DNA from: JACCZH01 sp963729445
Lineage (GTDB): Bacteria; Chloroflexota; Chloroflexia; Thermomicrobiales; CFX8
NCBI GenBank assembly: GCA_963729445.1
Contig: CAVSNU010000005.1
Span: 434,001-498,000 of the forward strand
Reading direction: 5' to 3'
Length of the DNA: 64,000 bases
Shown here in pieces: positions 16,114-23,866 of this stretch. Numbering within the stretch: the first letter of the stretch is position 1; each line of letters begins with the position of its first letter. The notes beneath the pieces were generated by a model, which had not been told where the DNA came from, searched no databases, and worked only from the letters and a program-made list of their open reading frames with translations. Made by a program: the position numbers and the translations under genes.

Positions 16114-16424
16114 TGTCCATGAACGACTATTTCGAGAAGCGCGCAGCGCGCGACCCAGAGTTCCGGGAGGCACGGGAGCAATTGCGGCCCGAGTATGAGT
16201 TTCGCAGGGCGCTCATTCGGGCTCGTCTGGATACCGGAATCACCCAGGCTGACCTTGCTGACCGTGTAGGTACGACACAGTCGGCAATTGCGCGATTAGA
16301 GAGCGGCGGTGCTGAGCCCAGCTTCAATATGTTGCGCCGCTTGAGTGCTGCTCTCAACGTAAGCTTTGAAATCATGCCCAGTTCCAAGATCCAGATCCAT
16401 CATCAAGATGCTCAAACGGCCTAG
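16110..16424 (+). CDS. HigA-like XRE-family antitoxin
   Basis: A 104-residue protein with a helix-turn-helix at about residues 35-85: RARLDTGITQADLADRVGTT then QSAIARLESGGAEPSFNMLRRL. This is typical of XRE antitoxins that bind the operon promoter and the partner toxin. It overlaps the HigB-like gene by four bases, the toxin-first order of HigBA systems. The ATG at 16110 is taken; another in-frame ATG is at 16119. The palindrome at 15740-15757 is its likely operator. Confidence 0.85.
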   Translation: MMSMNDYFEKRAARDPEFREAREQLRPEYEFRRALIRARLDTGITQADLADRVGTTQSAIARLESGGAEPSFNMLRRLSAALNVSFEIMPSSKIQIHHQDAQTA

Positions 16425-16570
16425 CTCTTGATCCCCTTCGTGTTCATCCTATAATGCCGGTATCCCAATCGAATAGCGGCGACGCCACGCACCCGCTTGA
16501 TCTTGCCGAGGGTGACGGCGCTCGTTCCTAGACACAATTGCGTGGTTGTGCAGAGCGAGGAGGAAGCTCG

Positions 16571-16954
16571 ATGTCGAATCGTTGTTTCCGTGTTCATCGA
16601 CCCATGTTTCGCCACGTCGTGGCAACAATGGCGATGGCGATGGCGATGGCGTTGGTAGCGTGCGGTGGCGGGGCAGACGGCGGTGCCGGCGACGACGCGG
16701 GCGGTGACGAGCCAGCCGCTGGGGGCGATGCTCAGTCCATCTTCCTGGAGCGAGGGTGCGCTGAGTGTCACGGCGAGCAGGGCGAGGGCATTGGCGGAGA
16801 TCCGGAGACGGTTGTGGCCGGCACGAACATGATCGAGCAGCAGTTCAGGGTCAGGATCCGCAACGGACGTGGCGCCGCGATGCCGGGTTACTCGGAAGAG
16901 CAGATCAGTGAGGAGCAGCTGTTACTCCTCTACGAATGGCTGAAGAATCCGTAA
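16571..16954 (+). CDS. Lipoprotein-type c-type cytochrome
   Basis: The 127-residue precursor has a signal sequence ending in ALVACGG, a lipobox, then an acidic Gly-rich linker. A class I cytochrome c domain follows with heme motif CAECH (FLERGCAECHGEQGEGIGG) and a distal axial methionine in GAAMPGYSEEQIS. The C-terminal helix EEQLLLLYEWLKNP is typical. It would carry electrons on the outer face of the membrane. The start ATG 16571 follows GAGGAGGAAGC. A terminal oxidase gene is not nearby; the Fe-S/NrfD fusion 1.5 kb upstream is a conceivable partner, but this is only proximity. Confidence 0.88.
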   Translation: MSNRCFRVHRPMFRHVVATMAMAMAMALVACGGGADGGAGDDAGGDEPAAGGDAQSIFLERGCAECHGEQGEGIGGDPETVVAGTNMIEQQFRVRIRNGRGAAMPGYSEEQISEEQLLLLYEWLKNP

Positions 16955-17058
16955 CCCCGCCACTTTCGGTCGAAATCTGTCGCAAGTTGCACTATCTGGC
17001 GCTATACTGACAGGAAGCGCTCGAAACGATGCTAGTTGGCGGCAATAGGAGGCGGATC

Positions 17059-17574
17059 ATGAGCGATCAACCAGAGTTGGTAACCCTTGGTGAAGCGCAG
17101 AAACGCCTCGGCGTCAGCCACACGACCATGGCCAGGCTCGTCAAAGAGGGTCGTTTCACCCTCTATCGTAACCCGCTCGATGGCCGGCAGAAGCTCATCG
17201 ACGCGCAGGAGCTCGAGGAGTTCCTGCAACCGGAGCGTGTGACCGAGCGCCGGGTGCGCCCCAACAACCGCGTCCGCCTGCGGCGGTCCAACGAGCTGCT
17301 GGTCGTTCTGCGTGAGGCCGAGCGGACCGGACCGGCCGCGCCATTTGTCGTCACGCGCGACATGGTCTTTCACGCCAGCTTGACGAACGGCGGGCTGGCC
17401 GTGGGAGAAGATATCTTCAACCGGCTCGTTGCTGACGGGCATGTCCGCGTGTTAACCGGTGTCATCCACCGGGTCGGCCCGAATGTTGGTCGCGAGTTCA
17501 CCATCACCGAGCGCGGCCGTGAAGAAGCCGACCGGCTTACGCACGGCCGGCGCGGAGCTCCTCCATTGTCATAG
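17059..17574 (+). CDS. MerR/excisionase-type helix-turn-helix protein
   Basis: The 171-residue product opens with a small winged helix (LVTLGEAQKRLGVSHTTMAR then LVKEGRFTLYRNPLDGRQKL), the HTH_17 pattern seen in excisionases and MerR-like regulators. The remaining 100 residues include a basic segment and a second wHTH-like unit, FVVTRDMVFHASLTNGGLAV. The C-terminal part (GREFTITERGREEADRL) resembles the end of PadR/MarR-like wings. AGGAGG lies just upstream of ATG 17059. Target genes are not evident; the RidA gene converges from the other side. Confidence 0.65.
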   Translation: MSDQPELVTLGEAQKRLGVSHTTMARLVKEGRFTLYRNPLDGRQKLIDAQELEEFLQPERVTERRVRPNNRVRLRRSNELLVVLREAERTGPAAPFVVTRDMVFHASLTNGGLAVGEDIFNRLVADGHVRVLTGVIHRVGPNVGREFTITERGREEADRLTHGRRGAPPLS

Positions 17575-17594
17575 TGCGCAACCCACTTCCAGGC

Positions 17595-17957
17595 TTACTC
17601 GTCACCTGCCAGGGCAATACAGGCAAATCCGCACTTGGCCTGCGTCGGCACACCGAACCTGACTGTGTGACGCGCTGGTAAACCCTGCGAGAAATGCTTC
17701 ACGTACTCGTCGTTGATCTCCTGATAATCAGCCGGGTTGGTGATCAGCAGCGTGACCTGGATCACTCGATCCAGTGTCGTGCCGGCCTCTTCCAGCACCT
17801 CGATCATATTCTCCAACGCTGAGCGTGCCTCTTCGGTCGCCGTCCCGGAGACGCTGCCAGAGATTCCCGAGACGAAGACGAGTCCGGCCGCCTTCGTTGC
17901 CCGCGAGAACGGCCTGCTTGTCCCCTCTAGCTGGGCAACATACTCGATTCCGTGCAC
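17595..17957 (-). CDS. RidA (YjgF/UK114) family enamine/imine deaminase
   Basis: A 120-residue protein of RidA length and pattern: FSRATKAAGLVFVSGISGS near the N-terminus, EARSALENMIEVLEEAGTTL then DRVIQVTLLITNPADYQEIN in the middle, and a C-terminal FGVPTQAKCGFACIALAGDE. Family members hydrolyse reactive enamines and imines released by PLP enzymes. The usual Arg of the active site (R in LPARHTVRFGV) is present. The GTG start at 17957 is preceded by AGGAGGAAC. It stands alone on its strand. Confidence 0.85.
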   Translation of the reverse strand: MHGIEYVAQLEGTSRPFSRATKAAGLVFVSGISGSVSGTATEEARSALENMIEVLEEAGTTLDRVIQVTLLITNPADYQEINDEYVKHFSQGLPARHTVRFGVPTQAKCGFACIALAGDE

Positions 17958-18180
17958 GTGTTGTTCCTCCTATGCTTACGAACGACGGTCATCATCCCAG
18001 CGTTGTCGGTGTACGTCAACGCCTGGCATCCGCGCACGTAACCAACACGAGGATCAATAGTCTGGTGGTTCTTCATAAAAATCCTCGCCGCCTATCTCCT
18101 GGTACAGGTTTTAGTAGGCTTTATGTTCAGGACCATGCACGATCAAGCGACGTCTTCGTCTATCGGTCAGGAGATAGCAA

Positions 18181-18387
18181 GTGGAACAGGAACACAGGAC
18201 ATCTGATGTCGTGCCTGGACAGACCGTAACCTATGTACGGCGTCCCGAGAGGGACACCTGGCACTGGTGCCGCAACTGCTCGCGTTTCCCCGAAACGCAG
18301 GAGGTCAAAACCAGCTCAAGAAGGCCGAGAGCGGATCTGTGTGACGAATGCAAGGCCAAGGAGCGCGACGGGAGATGTCAAGTCTAG
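18181..18387 (+). CDS. Small four-cysteine zinc-ribbon-like protein
   Basis: A 68-residue product with two CxxC knuckles: HWCRNCSRFPE at about residues 28-38 and LCDECKAKERDGRC at the end. This suggests one zinc ion. The sequence between them is basic. The GTG start at 18181 is well supported by AGGAGA eight bases upstream, in a region with no other gene. I do not recognise the family by name. Small proteins of this shape are often adaptors or nucleic-acid binders, but no function is claimed. Confidence 0.6.
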   Translation: MEQEHRTSDVVPGQTVTYVRRPERDTWHWCRNCSRFPETQEVKTSSRRPRADLCDECKAKERDGRCQV

Positions 18388-18838
18388 AGGAAACCGTTGG
18401 TGTCAGGATAAAGGACGATGGGCAATTCTACTGAAATGTGACAACGTGATCCGATAATTGAGACTAGCGCTATTCTGCGTAGCGGCGAAATGGTAGAAAT
18501 GGCGCCTAACCAGTCATCCTGAGCGCCAGCGAAGGATCTCTTGCTTGACTCTGGAGGCGTTTGACGTAGAGATCCTTCCTTGCGTCAGGATGACTACTAG
18601 GCGCAGGATGACTATCAAGCGCAGGATGACGCGTTAGGCGATCAGGATGACCAAAGAAATGTGATGGTCCTGCTTGAACCGCGCAGCGCGTCCCAGGTAC
18701 GCGGTCCTCATGAGCGTATCAAGTTGGACGCTTCCAGCATGACGCCCGTGCGAACCATCGTAATCCTTCGTAATCCTTTTGAGGGGCTAGAAGCGGACCA
18801 TTGTCCACCACCGGTCTCAGCGCTGGTTCTTCGGAGAG
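18388..18838. other. Intergenic region with palindromic repeats
   Basis: About 450 bases without a gene. It holds a degenerate CGTAGCGGCGAAAT element near 18478, the 84-bp nested inverted repeat at 18512-18595, and then three further AGGATGAC units up to 18651. The remainder up to the TopIB stop codon shows nothing recognisable. Confidence 0.55.
18512..18595. repeat. 84-bp nested inverted repeat (AGTCATCCT...AGGATGACT)
   Basis: AGTCATCCT (18512-18520) and GAAGGATCTC (18531-18540) are mirrored exactly by GAGATCCTTC (18569-18578) and AGGATGACT (18587-18595). Additional direct AGGATGAC copies follow at about 18604-18651. Related but decayed forms occur near 15117-15176 and 25236-25310. This has the structure of a mobile palindromic or REP-type intergenic repeat. 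Confidence 0.6.
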
Positions 18839-19918
18839 CTATGCCTCGTCGGCGAGCCGTCGTTGGAGCAGGGCCAGAATAGCAGCCTCTTCGGGATCAA
18901 GGCCGGCGATCGAGTCAGTGAGCTCGTTCTCGGCGCGCTTGCGGAGCGTTTCGATGAGCGAACCTTCCATGTATGTATCGAGCACCGCCGGGTGCACATA
19001 GCACTTGCGGCAGATGGCCGGGGTATTGCCGAGACGCTTCGCGACACTCTCGATCGCCCGGACGATATTCTTCTTCGCGGGGGCTTCCGAGTCGAACTCC
19101 TCGAACTCCTGCAGCGCTTGTGCCGCCAGCACTGTTCCGGCCCAGGTGCGAAAATCCTTGGCGGTAAAATCCTGGCCGGTGAGTTCCCTCAGGTAGTCGT
19201 TGACGTCGCCGGATTCGATGTTGTGCCGCTGGCCGTCTTCATCGACGTATTTGAACAGCTCGTAGCCCGGCATCTCCAGGCAGCGTTTGATGATGTTTGC
19301 CAGGCGCCGGTCACGGATATCAACGTCGTGCTCCTTGCCGCTCTTGCCCCGGAACTGGAAGCGGATCTCACTGCCGTCGAGCTCGACATGGCGCTTGCGC
19401 ATCGTGGTAAGCCCGAACGAGCCGTTCTCCTGTGCATACTCCCGGTTACCCACGCGGATCCACGTCGTGTCGAGCAGATGGACGACCGCCGCCAGCACTT
19501 TTTCGCGCGGCAGTCCTCTTCGTGAGAGATCCTGTGAGGTGCGCTCCCGGATGCTGGGTAGAGCCTGTGCGAAGGCGATCATCTTCGCGTATTTGTTCTC
19601 GTCGCGCGCCTTGCGCCATTCTGGATGGTACTTGTACTGCTTGCGTCCCCGTTCATCGCGGCCGGTGGCCTGGATGTGTCCGCGCGGCGATGGGCAGATC
19701 CAGACGTCGGTCCAGGCCGGCGGGATCGCCAGTGCCTTGATCCTCGCCAGCTCTTCCTTGTCTCGAATGGGCTGGCCGTCGAGACCGACATACGAAAACC
19801 CCTTACCCGCCCCCTTGCGCCTGATGCCGTCGGAGGCGTCGGTCACATAGCGAAGCCCGCTCGCCTGTGCGACCTGTTGCGGGTCATCTGACGTCAGCGT
19901 TGATGTCGTCTGGGCCAT
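18839..19918 (-). CDS. DNA topoisomerase IB
   Basis: The 359-residue enzyme relaxes supercoils by transient 3'-phosphotyrosine nicking. It matches bacterial/poxviral TopIB throughout: LRYVTDASDGIRRKGAGKGF then SYVG at the N-terminus, IPPAWTDVWICPSPRGHIQA then TGRDERGRKQYKYHPEWR, and the catalytic domain with LLDTTWIRVGN (conserved Arg), TMRKRHVELDG (RK pair) and DFRTWAGT. Tyr307 in CRKCYVHPAVL is the likely nucleophile. Length is normal for the family. ATG 19918 follows AAGGACG. It appears monocistronic. TopIB is scattered in bacteria and is typical of Chloroflexota and Actinobacteria genomes. Confidence 0.95.
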   Translation of the reverse strand: MAQTTSTLTSDDPQQVAQASGLRYVTDASDGIRRKGAGKGFSYVGLDGQPIRDKEELARIKALAIPPAWTDVWICPSPRGHIQATGRDERGRKQYKYHPEWRKARDENKYAKMIAFAQALPSIRERTSQDLSRRGLPREKVLAAVVHLLDTTWIRVGNREYAQENGSFGLTTMRKRHVELDGSEIRFQFRGKSGKEHDVDIRDRRLANIIKRCLEMPGYELFKYVDEDGQRHNIESGDVNDYLRELTGQDFTAKDFRTWAGTVLAAQALQEFEEFDSEAPAKKNIVRAIESVAKRLGNTPAICRKCYVHPAVLDTYMEGSLIETLRKRAENELTDSIAGLDPEEAAILALLQRRLADEA

Positions 19919-20047
19919 GCGATTCGTCCTTCAGGAGTCATGCGAAAACGAACCATTGTGCCGGTACGAGATGCGGCTCTACATTTCAGCGTACATGTTT
20001 TGGAGGAGCAGGAGCACACGCCGTCTCAGACATCGCTATGGACGACT

Positions 20048-20476
20048 TCAAACCTGCTCTGCCAACGCGTTGACCCCGCGCTCCAGCAGCTCCTGGGCCG
20101 ACCGGCGGATCATGAGCCGGTCCACGATCCAGCCGCCGGGGCCGCCGGCCATCTCGTAGACGATTGCCCATGTGAGGGAGGTGCCGTTGAGCCGGACGTC
20201 GTGCCAGAGGACGTCGTAGGGCGGGGAGATGGTGACGGACTCGAAGACGAAGCGCTCGAGAGGCCGGTAGTCGGGCACCATGAACTCGCCGCTGTACGGG
20301 ATGCGTCCGAGGAGCCCCTGGAGCTGGAAGCCTCCGGCGGTGCCAACACTCGGGTCATGCAGCCTCACGTTCTGGAAGAGCGGCGACCATTCCGGCCACA
20401 CCTCCATCCCCATCAGGGCTCGCCAGATAGCTTCCGGGCTGGCATCGATTGTGATTGACGCGCTGATTTCCGGCAC
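20048..20476 (-). CDS. SRPBCC (START/Bet v1-like) family protein
   Basis: The 142-residue protein has the polyketide-cyclase/SRPBCC pattern: an N-terminal strand ISASITIDASPEAIWRALM, then MEVWPEWSPLFQNVRL, a central beta meander, and a long C-terminal helix (WIVDRLMIRRSAQELLERGV). The fold makes a hydrophobic cavity for lipids or aromatic ligands. The GTG start at 20476 lies three bases after the stop of the cupin gene, so the two form an operon. The ligand is unknown. Confidence 0.82.
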   Translation of the reverse strand: MPEISASITIDASPEAIWRALMGMEVWPEWSPLFQNVRLHDPSVGTAGGFQLQGLLGRIPYSGEFMVPDYRPLERFVFESVTISPPYDVLWHDVRLNGTSLTWAIVYEMAGGPGGWIVDRLMIRRSAQELLERGVNALAEQV

Positions 20477-20479
20477 CGC

Positions 20480-21133
20480 TTAGCTGTCTGCTCCCTCGTC
20501 GCAGGGCAGATTGCTCCAGCCCGAGCGGAAAGGCTTCACCGTCCGCGCCTCAAGATCGTACTGGTGTCGCTGCGCGCAGCCGGTGTCGTTCGCCAGCACA
20601 TGAATCGAGATCGTTGGGCTGTCCCAGTCGGACCCGACGGTATGGATGTCACGCTCCCCCGGCAAGAGTGGGTAGAACTCGCCCTCATTCAGCGTTTGTC
20701 GCTCCATCAGCTCCAGCACGGCATGACCTTCGACCGAGCCGTCATCCGTGCGACGATAATAGGTCTCCTTTTGCCGGCCCCGATAGATACCGACCAAGCC
20801 CCAGGCGCCGTGGTCGTGGATCGGGGTCGTTGTGCCAGGTGGAATGACAAAAGCGAAGAGACACAGTGAAGCGTCGGGCTTGCGATAGAGGGCGTAGGCC
20901 GCAATGCCGCCGCCCATGCCGGTCGTGTCGGCCGGCTGAGCGAACTCATCCGGCAACCAGCCGTCGGTCTGCAGGAGCGTCTGAAACGTGGGCTTGAGGA
21001 GCTCGACGCGCTCGGCGTCGTCTGCCACCGTCGATGCCAAATGCTCGACTTCCTCCATCAGCGCCCGGATTTCGGAGGACTCGACAATATAGCCGGTGGT
21101 TGCCCCTCTATGAATCGTTGTTATCCCTGCCAT
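20480..21133 (-). CDS. Cysteine-dioxygenase-like cupin (COG5553 type)
   Basis: A 217-residue predicted metal-dependent double-stranded beta-helix enzyme. The metal ligands are likely His106 and His108 in TTTPIHDHGAWGLVGIYRG, with a later His in PGERDIHTVGS. This arrangement matches cysteine dioxygenase relatives that oxidise thiols with a non-heme iron. GGAGC precedes ATG 21133. It is the first gene of a two-gene operon with an SRPBCC protein. The substrate is not certain: cysteine or another small thiol is the family expectation. Confidence 0.82.
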   Translation of the reverse strand: MAGITTIHRGATTGYIVESSEIRALMEEVEHLASTVADDAERVELLKPTFQTLLQTDGWLPDEFAQPADTTGMGGGIAAYALYRKPDASLCLFAFVIPPGTTTPIHDHGAWGLVGIYRGRQKETYYRRTDDGSVEGHAVLELMERQTLNEGEFYPLLPGERDIHTVGSDWDSPTISIHVLANDTGCAQRHQYDLEARTVKPFRSGWSNLPCDEGADS

Positions 21134-21583
21134 GTGGAAGCTCCTTCCAAGACGCCTTCGGCGATCTCATGTATATAGTCCGATTGTGCACGCCGGACTT
21201 GCCGGGTGGGAGCGACTGGAAGAACCCGGGCAGCCGCCACATAGCGGCATCCTTCAATGTGTCCCGGCTTCTCCTTGCATCCCCGCTCCAGATAGCCATC
21301 GACGCAGGCAGGAATGCTGAGATGTCCACCGGATTGTGGAACGGGCAGCAACTCGTCAAATCGTTCCCTTGGGGTGTGTCCAGCCGTGAAACCCCTGGTT
21401 GCTATCGTAGCGACAAACGAGCCCCTGGGGAAGTCTAGCGGCTTGTGGCGCCTGCGCGCCTTATATACTTTATCCAACCCCTGTGGAAATCCTCGAAGCT
21501 GTCAAAACAGTTCTTTCGTTACGTCGCATCGTTTGGTTTTGCGATGCGTCAGGATGAGTTGTCGTACTCAGGAAGGAAGACCG
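21134..21583. other. Intergenic region between divergent genes
   Basis: About 450 bases separating the leftward cupin operon and the rightward PPOX-family gene. Open frames on both strands here have no ribosome-binding site and no family pattern. Promoters for both directions should be inside, for example the AT-rich TTATATACTTTATCC near 21461-21475. No repeat or RNA motif was recognised. Confidence 0.5.
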
Positions 21584-22000
21584 ATGATCGCTACCACGAC
21601 GGATGCAGGTCAACGGGTGCGGCGCCGTTTGAATCAGGAGGTTGTCGGTTGGTTTACAACGGTCAGGCGGGACGGACAGCCCCAGCCGGTGCCGGTCTGG
21701 TTTCTCTGGCAAGCGGACGAGACGTTGCTCATCTTTAGCCAGCCGCAAGCGCAAAAGCTGCGCAACATCCGCCACAATCCGAAGACCGCGTTTAACCTGA
21801 ATTCTGATGGCGAGGGCCACGATGTCGTCCGGGTGGATGGTATGGCAGAGATCGTCGAGGGGCTGCAAGCAACCGACGTGCCGGCGTATATCGAGAAGTA
21901 CCGTGAGCGCATTGCGAATCTTGGGATAACCCCGCAAGGGTTCGTCGCGAGCTATTCAGTCGCGGTGAGGGTGAGACCAGTAAAGGTCATAGCGTATTAG
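21584..22000 (+). CDS. PPOX-class flavin/F420-dependent oxidoreductase (Rv3369-like)
   Basis: The 138-residue protein has the pyridoxamine-5'-phosphate-oxidase-like split barrel: RRLNQEVVGWFTTVRRDGQP then QPVPVWFLWQADETLLIFSQ and AQKLRNIRHNPKTAFNL. The size and the NIRHNP motif fit the small single-domain family (TIGR03667 type) thought to use F420 or flavin. ATG 21584 follows AGGAAGGAAG. The window also encodes an LLM-type oxidoreductase at 24277, which agrees with an F420-using organism. The substrate is unknown. Confidence 0.82.
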   Translation: MIATTTDAGQRVRRRLNQEVVGWFTTVRRDGQPQPVPVWFLWQADETLLIFSQPQAQKLRNIRHNPKTAFNLNSDGEGHDVVRVDGMAEIVEGLQATDVPAYIEKYRERIANLGITPQGFVASYSVAVRVRPVKVIAY

Positions 22001-22144
22001 AGGGTGTCCGAGAAGGCGGTATCCCAAAGGCGGTCCAGGTAGAGCCAGCGAGGCGTCTACGCCTGCTGCAGCGTGTTCCAGCGCTCGAAACATGATGACT
22101 GCGATCTTTGCCCCACGTGTCTCTGACCGTGTTAGCTAGACTCA

Positions 22145-22173
22145 TTGACGAACTAATACCGTTAGTTTAAGAT
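22145..22173 (+). promoter_or_regulatory. Promoter with TetR-type operator filling the spacer
   Basis: TTGACG (22145-22150) and TAAGAT (22168-22173) are exactly 17 bases apart, and the spacer is the dyad AACTAA-TACCG-TTAGTT (22151-22167). A further TTAGTT half-site is at 22183-22188. The downstream operon encodes its own TetR repressor, so autorepression by blocking polymerase is the likely mechanism. Confidence 0.65.
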
Positions 22174-22230
22174 AGCGACATGTTAGTTTGTTGGTCTTCG
22201 ATGGATCGTCTGAGAATGAGGAACGTCATC

Positions 22231-22962
22231 ATGAAAACCACGCAGCACGGTACCCACCTGACGCAACTCACTCGCTGGCCGCTTCTGTTCCCGGTCAATG
22301 TCTACCTTGTGCGGGAAGACGACGGCCTCACCCTGATCGACGCCGCGGTGCCGGGGAGCACGAAGGCAATTCTGGCGGCCGCGGATGCGATCGGTCTCCC
22401 GATTACACGCATAGCGCTCACCCACGGGCACGCCGACCACGTCGGCTCGCTGGACGCGTTACGAACTGCCCTGCCCGATGCCGAGGTCCTGATGACCCCT
22501 CGCACTGCCCAGCTACTGAGCGGCGATCGGTCGCAGAGTTCTGACGAAGCGTCCATGGGCAAGCTCTCCGGCTCCTGGAAGACGCTCGAGACCCAGCCGG
22601 CGCGGACGATCGGTCAGGGTGACAGGGTCGGCTCACTGGAGGTGGTGTCCGCGCCGGGCCACTCGCCAGACCAGGTGGCGTACTTCGACACGCGCGATAG
22701 GACCCTGATTGCGGGGGATGCGTTCCAGACGCGCGGAGGGATTGCCGTTTCCGGCGTGGTGCGGCCACTCTTCCCATTCCCCGCGCTCGCTACCTGGCAC
22801 AAGCCGACGGCGCTGGAATCAGCCATTCGACTGCGCGGGCTCAATCCGTCACGGTTGGTTGTGGGTCATGGAACCGGGATCAGCGATCCGCAGGCCGCGA
22901 TGGACCGTGCGATTGCGGTGGCGGAGCGCAAGCTCCGGGGGCGGCGACTCCATGCGAGTTAG
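22231..22962 (+). CDS. MBL-fold metallohydrolase
   Basis: The 243-residue product is a metallo-beta-lactamase-fold hydrolase. The metal motif HxHxDH is at residues 65-70 (ALTHGHADHVGSLD), further ligands are APGHSPDQV and GDAF, and a late His lies in RLVVGHGTG. The order matches glyoxalase II/MBL_fold proteins of about 240 residues. ATG 22231 follows GAGGAA; upstream in-frame ATGs are less well placed. The TetR gene overlaps its 3' end by 11 bases, and the promoter-operator at 22145-22173 precedes both. The substrate is probably whatever small molecule the TetR protein senses. Confidence 0.9.
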   Translation: MKTTQHGTHLTQLTRWPLLFPVNVYLVREDDGLTLIDAAVPGSTKAILAAADAIGLPITRIALTHGHADHVGSLDALRTALPDAEVLMTPRTAQLLSGDRSQSSDEASMGKLSGSWKTLETQPARTIGQGDRVGSLEVVSAPGHSPDQVAYFDTRDRTLIAGDAFQTRGGIAVSGVVRPLFPFPALATWHKPTALESAIRLRGLNPSRLVVGHGTGISDPQAAMDRAIAVAERKLRGRRLHAS

Positions 22963-23539
22963 ACCGGGACTGGACCGGGCCGCGGTCGTTCGTGCAGCCG
23001 CCGATCTGTTCGACGCCGCCGGGGGCGGCGATGTGACCCTGGCGGAAATTGCCCGTCATCTCGGCGTACGGACTCCGTCGCTCTACAACCACATCCACGG
23101 CCAGGATGAGCTGCGCCACGAGCTTGCCGTCTACGGCGCGCGCGAGCTGGCTGCGTGGATGGGCCGGGCGGCCATCGGAAAGTCTGGAGACAGTGCAGTC
23201 GTGGCAATTGCGGAAGCCTATCGCGCGTTCGCACGGGAGCGGCCGGGCCTCTATGGGATCACGCTGCGTGCCCCAGATGCTGGTGACGAGGCACTGCAAT
23301 CCGCGAGTGCAGAGATTCTCACGGTATTGCAGCTCGTGTTGAGTCATTACCAGTTGTCCCAAACCAGCGAGATCCATGCGATACGTGGGTTGCGCAGCCT
23401 GGTTCATGGGTTCGTTTCGCTAGAGTTGGCGGGTGGGTTTGGTTACCCGGTGGATGTCGACGAGAGTTTCCACTCCCTGCTGTCGATGTTTCTTGAGGGG
23501 CTGCGGCGTGAGAGTGAGGAGACTGGTTTTCGCAGCTGA
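22952..23539 (+). CDS. TetR-family repressor
   Basis: A 195-residue TetR protein with its HTH at residues 8-53: DRAAVVRAAADLFDAAGGGD then VTLAEIARHLGVRTPSLYNH and IHGQDELR. The C-terminal half (ARERPGLYGITLRAPD; IRGLRSLVHGFVSLELAGGF) fits the WHG-type ligand domain. It overlaps the MBL-fold gene by 11 bases and is translationally coupled to it. The AACTAA-N5-TTAGTT dyad in the operon promoter is its likely operator. Confidence 0.92.
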   Translation: MRVRPGLDRAAVVRAAADLFDAAGGGDVTLAEIARHLGVRTPSLYNHIHGQDELRHELAVYGARELAAWMGRAAIGKSGDSAVVAIAEAYRAFARERPGLYGITLRAPDAGDEALQSASAEILTVLQLVLSHYQLSQTSEIHAIRGLRSLVHGFVSLELAGGFGYPVDVDESFHSLLSMFLEGLRRESEETGFRS

Positions 23540-23641
23540 GGGTAGCGGCGGACAGACAACACAAAACCGCCGGCAGATGGTGCTTCACCATGGCCGGCGG
23601 TTATTGTTGGTGGTTCATATCACCTGTCGTTTCGTGCCCGT

Positions 23642-23866
23642 TTAGCGCGTCTTTGGTTCGTCCGCGCGCTGCTTCTGGCGTGCTTCGCGCAGCCTCTTTG
23701 CGCGCTCGACGATCGCTCGCGCCTCCTGGGGAGTCATCGACTCTTTTCCATTGGCGACTTCAGCGATGCTTGACGGGCTGGTGACCGTCGGTGCAACGAC
23801 GACCTTGCGAATAACAACCTGTCCATCCTGGGCATCAACATGATGCCGGAGCCAGTTGCGGGACAT
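23642..23866 (-). CDS. Small hypothetical protein
   Basis: A 74-residue basic protein. The first half forms strands (MSRNWLRHHVDAQDGQVVIR then KVVVAPTV). The second half is one charged helix (TPQEARAIVERAKRLREARQ) and a disordered tail. A perfect AGGAGG lies seven bases before ATG 23866, which is the main reason to accept it. I do not recognise a family. A terminator-like hairpin at 23938 stands upstream on the same strand. Confidence 0.6.
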   Translation of the reverse strand: MSRNWLRHHVDAQDGQVVIRKVVVAPTVTSPSSIAEVANGKESMTPQEARAIVERAKRLREARQKQRADEPKTR

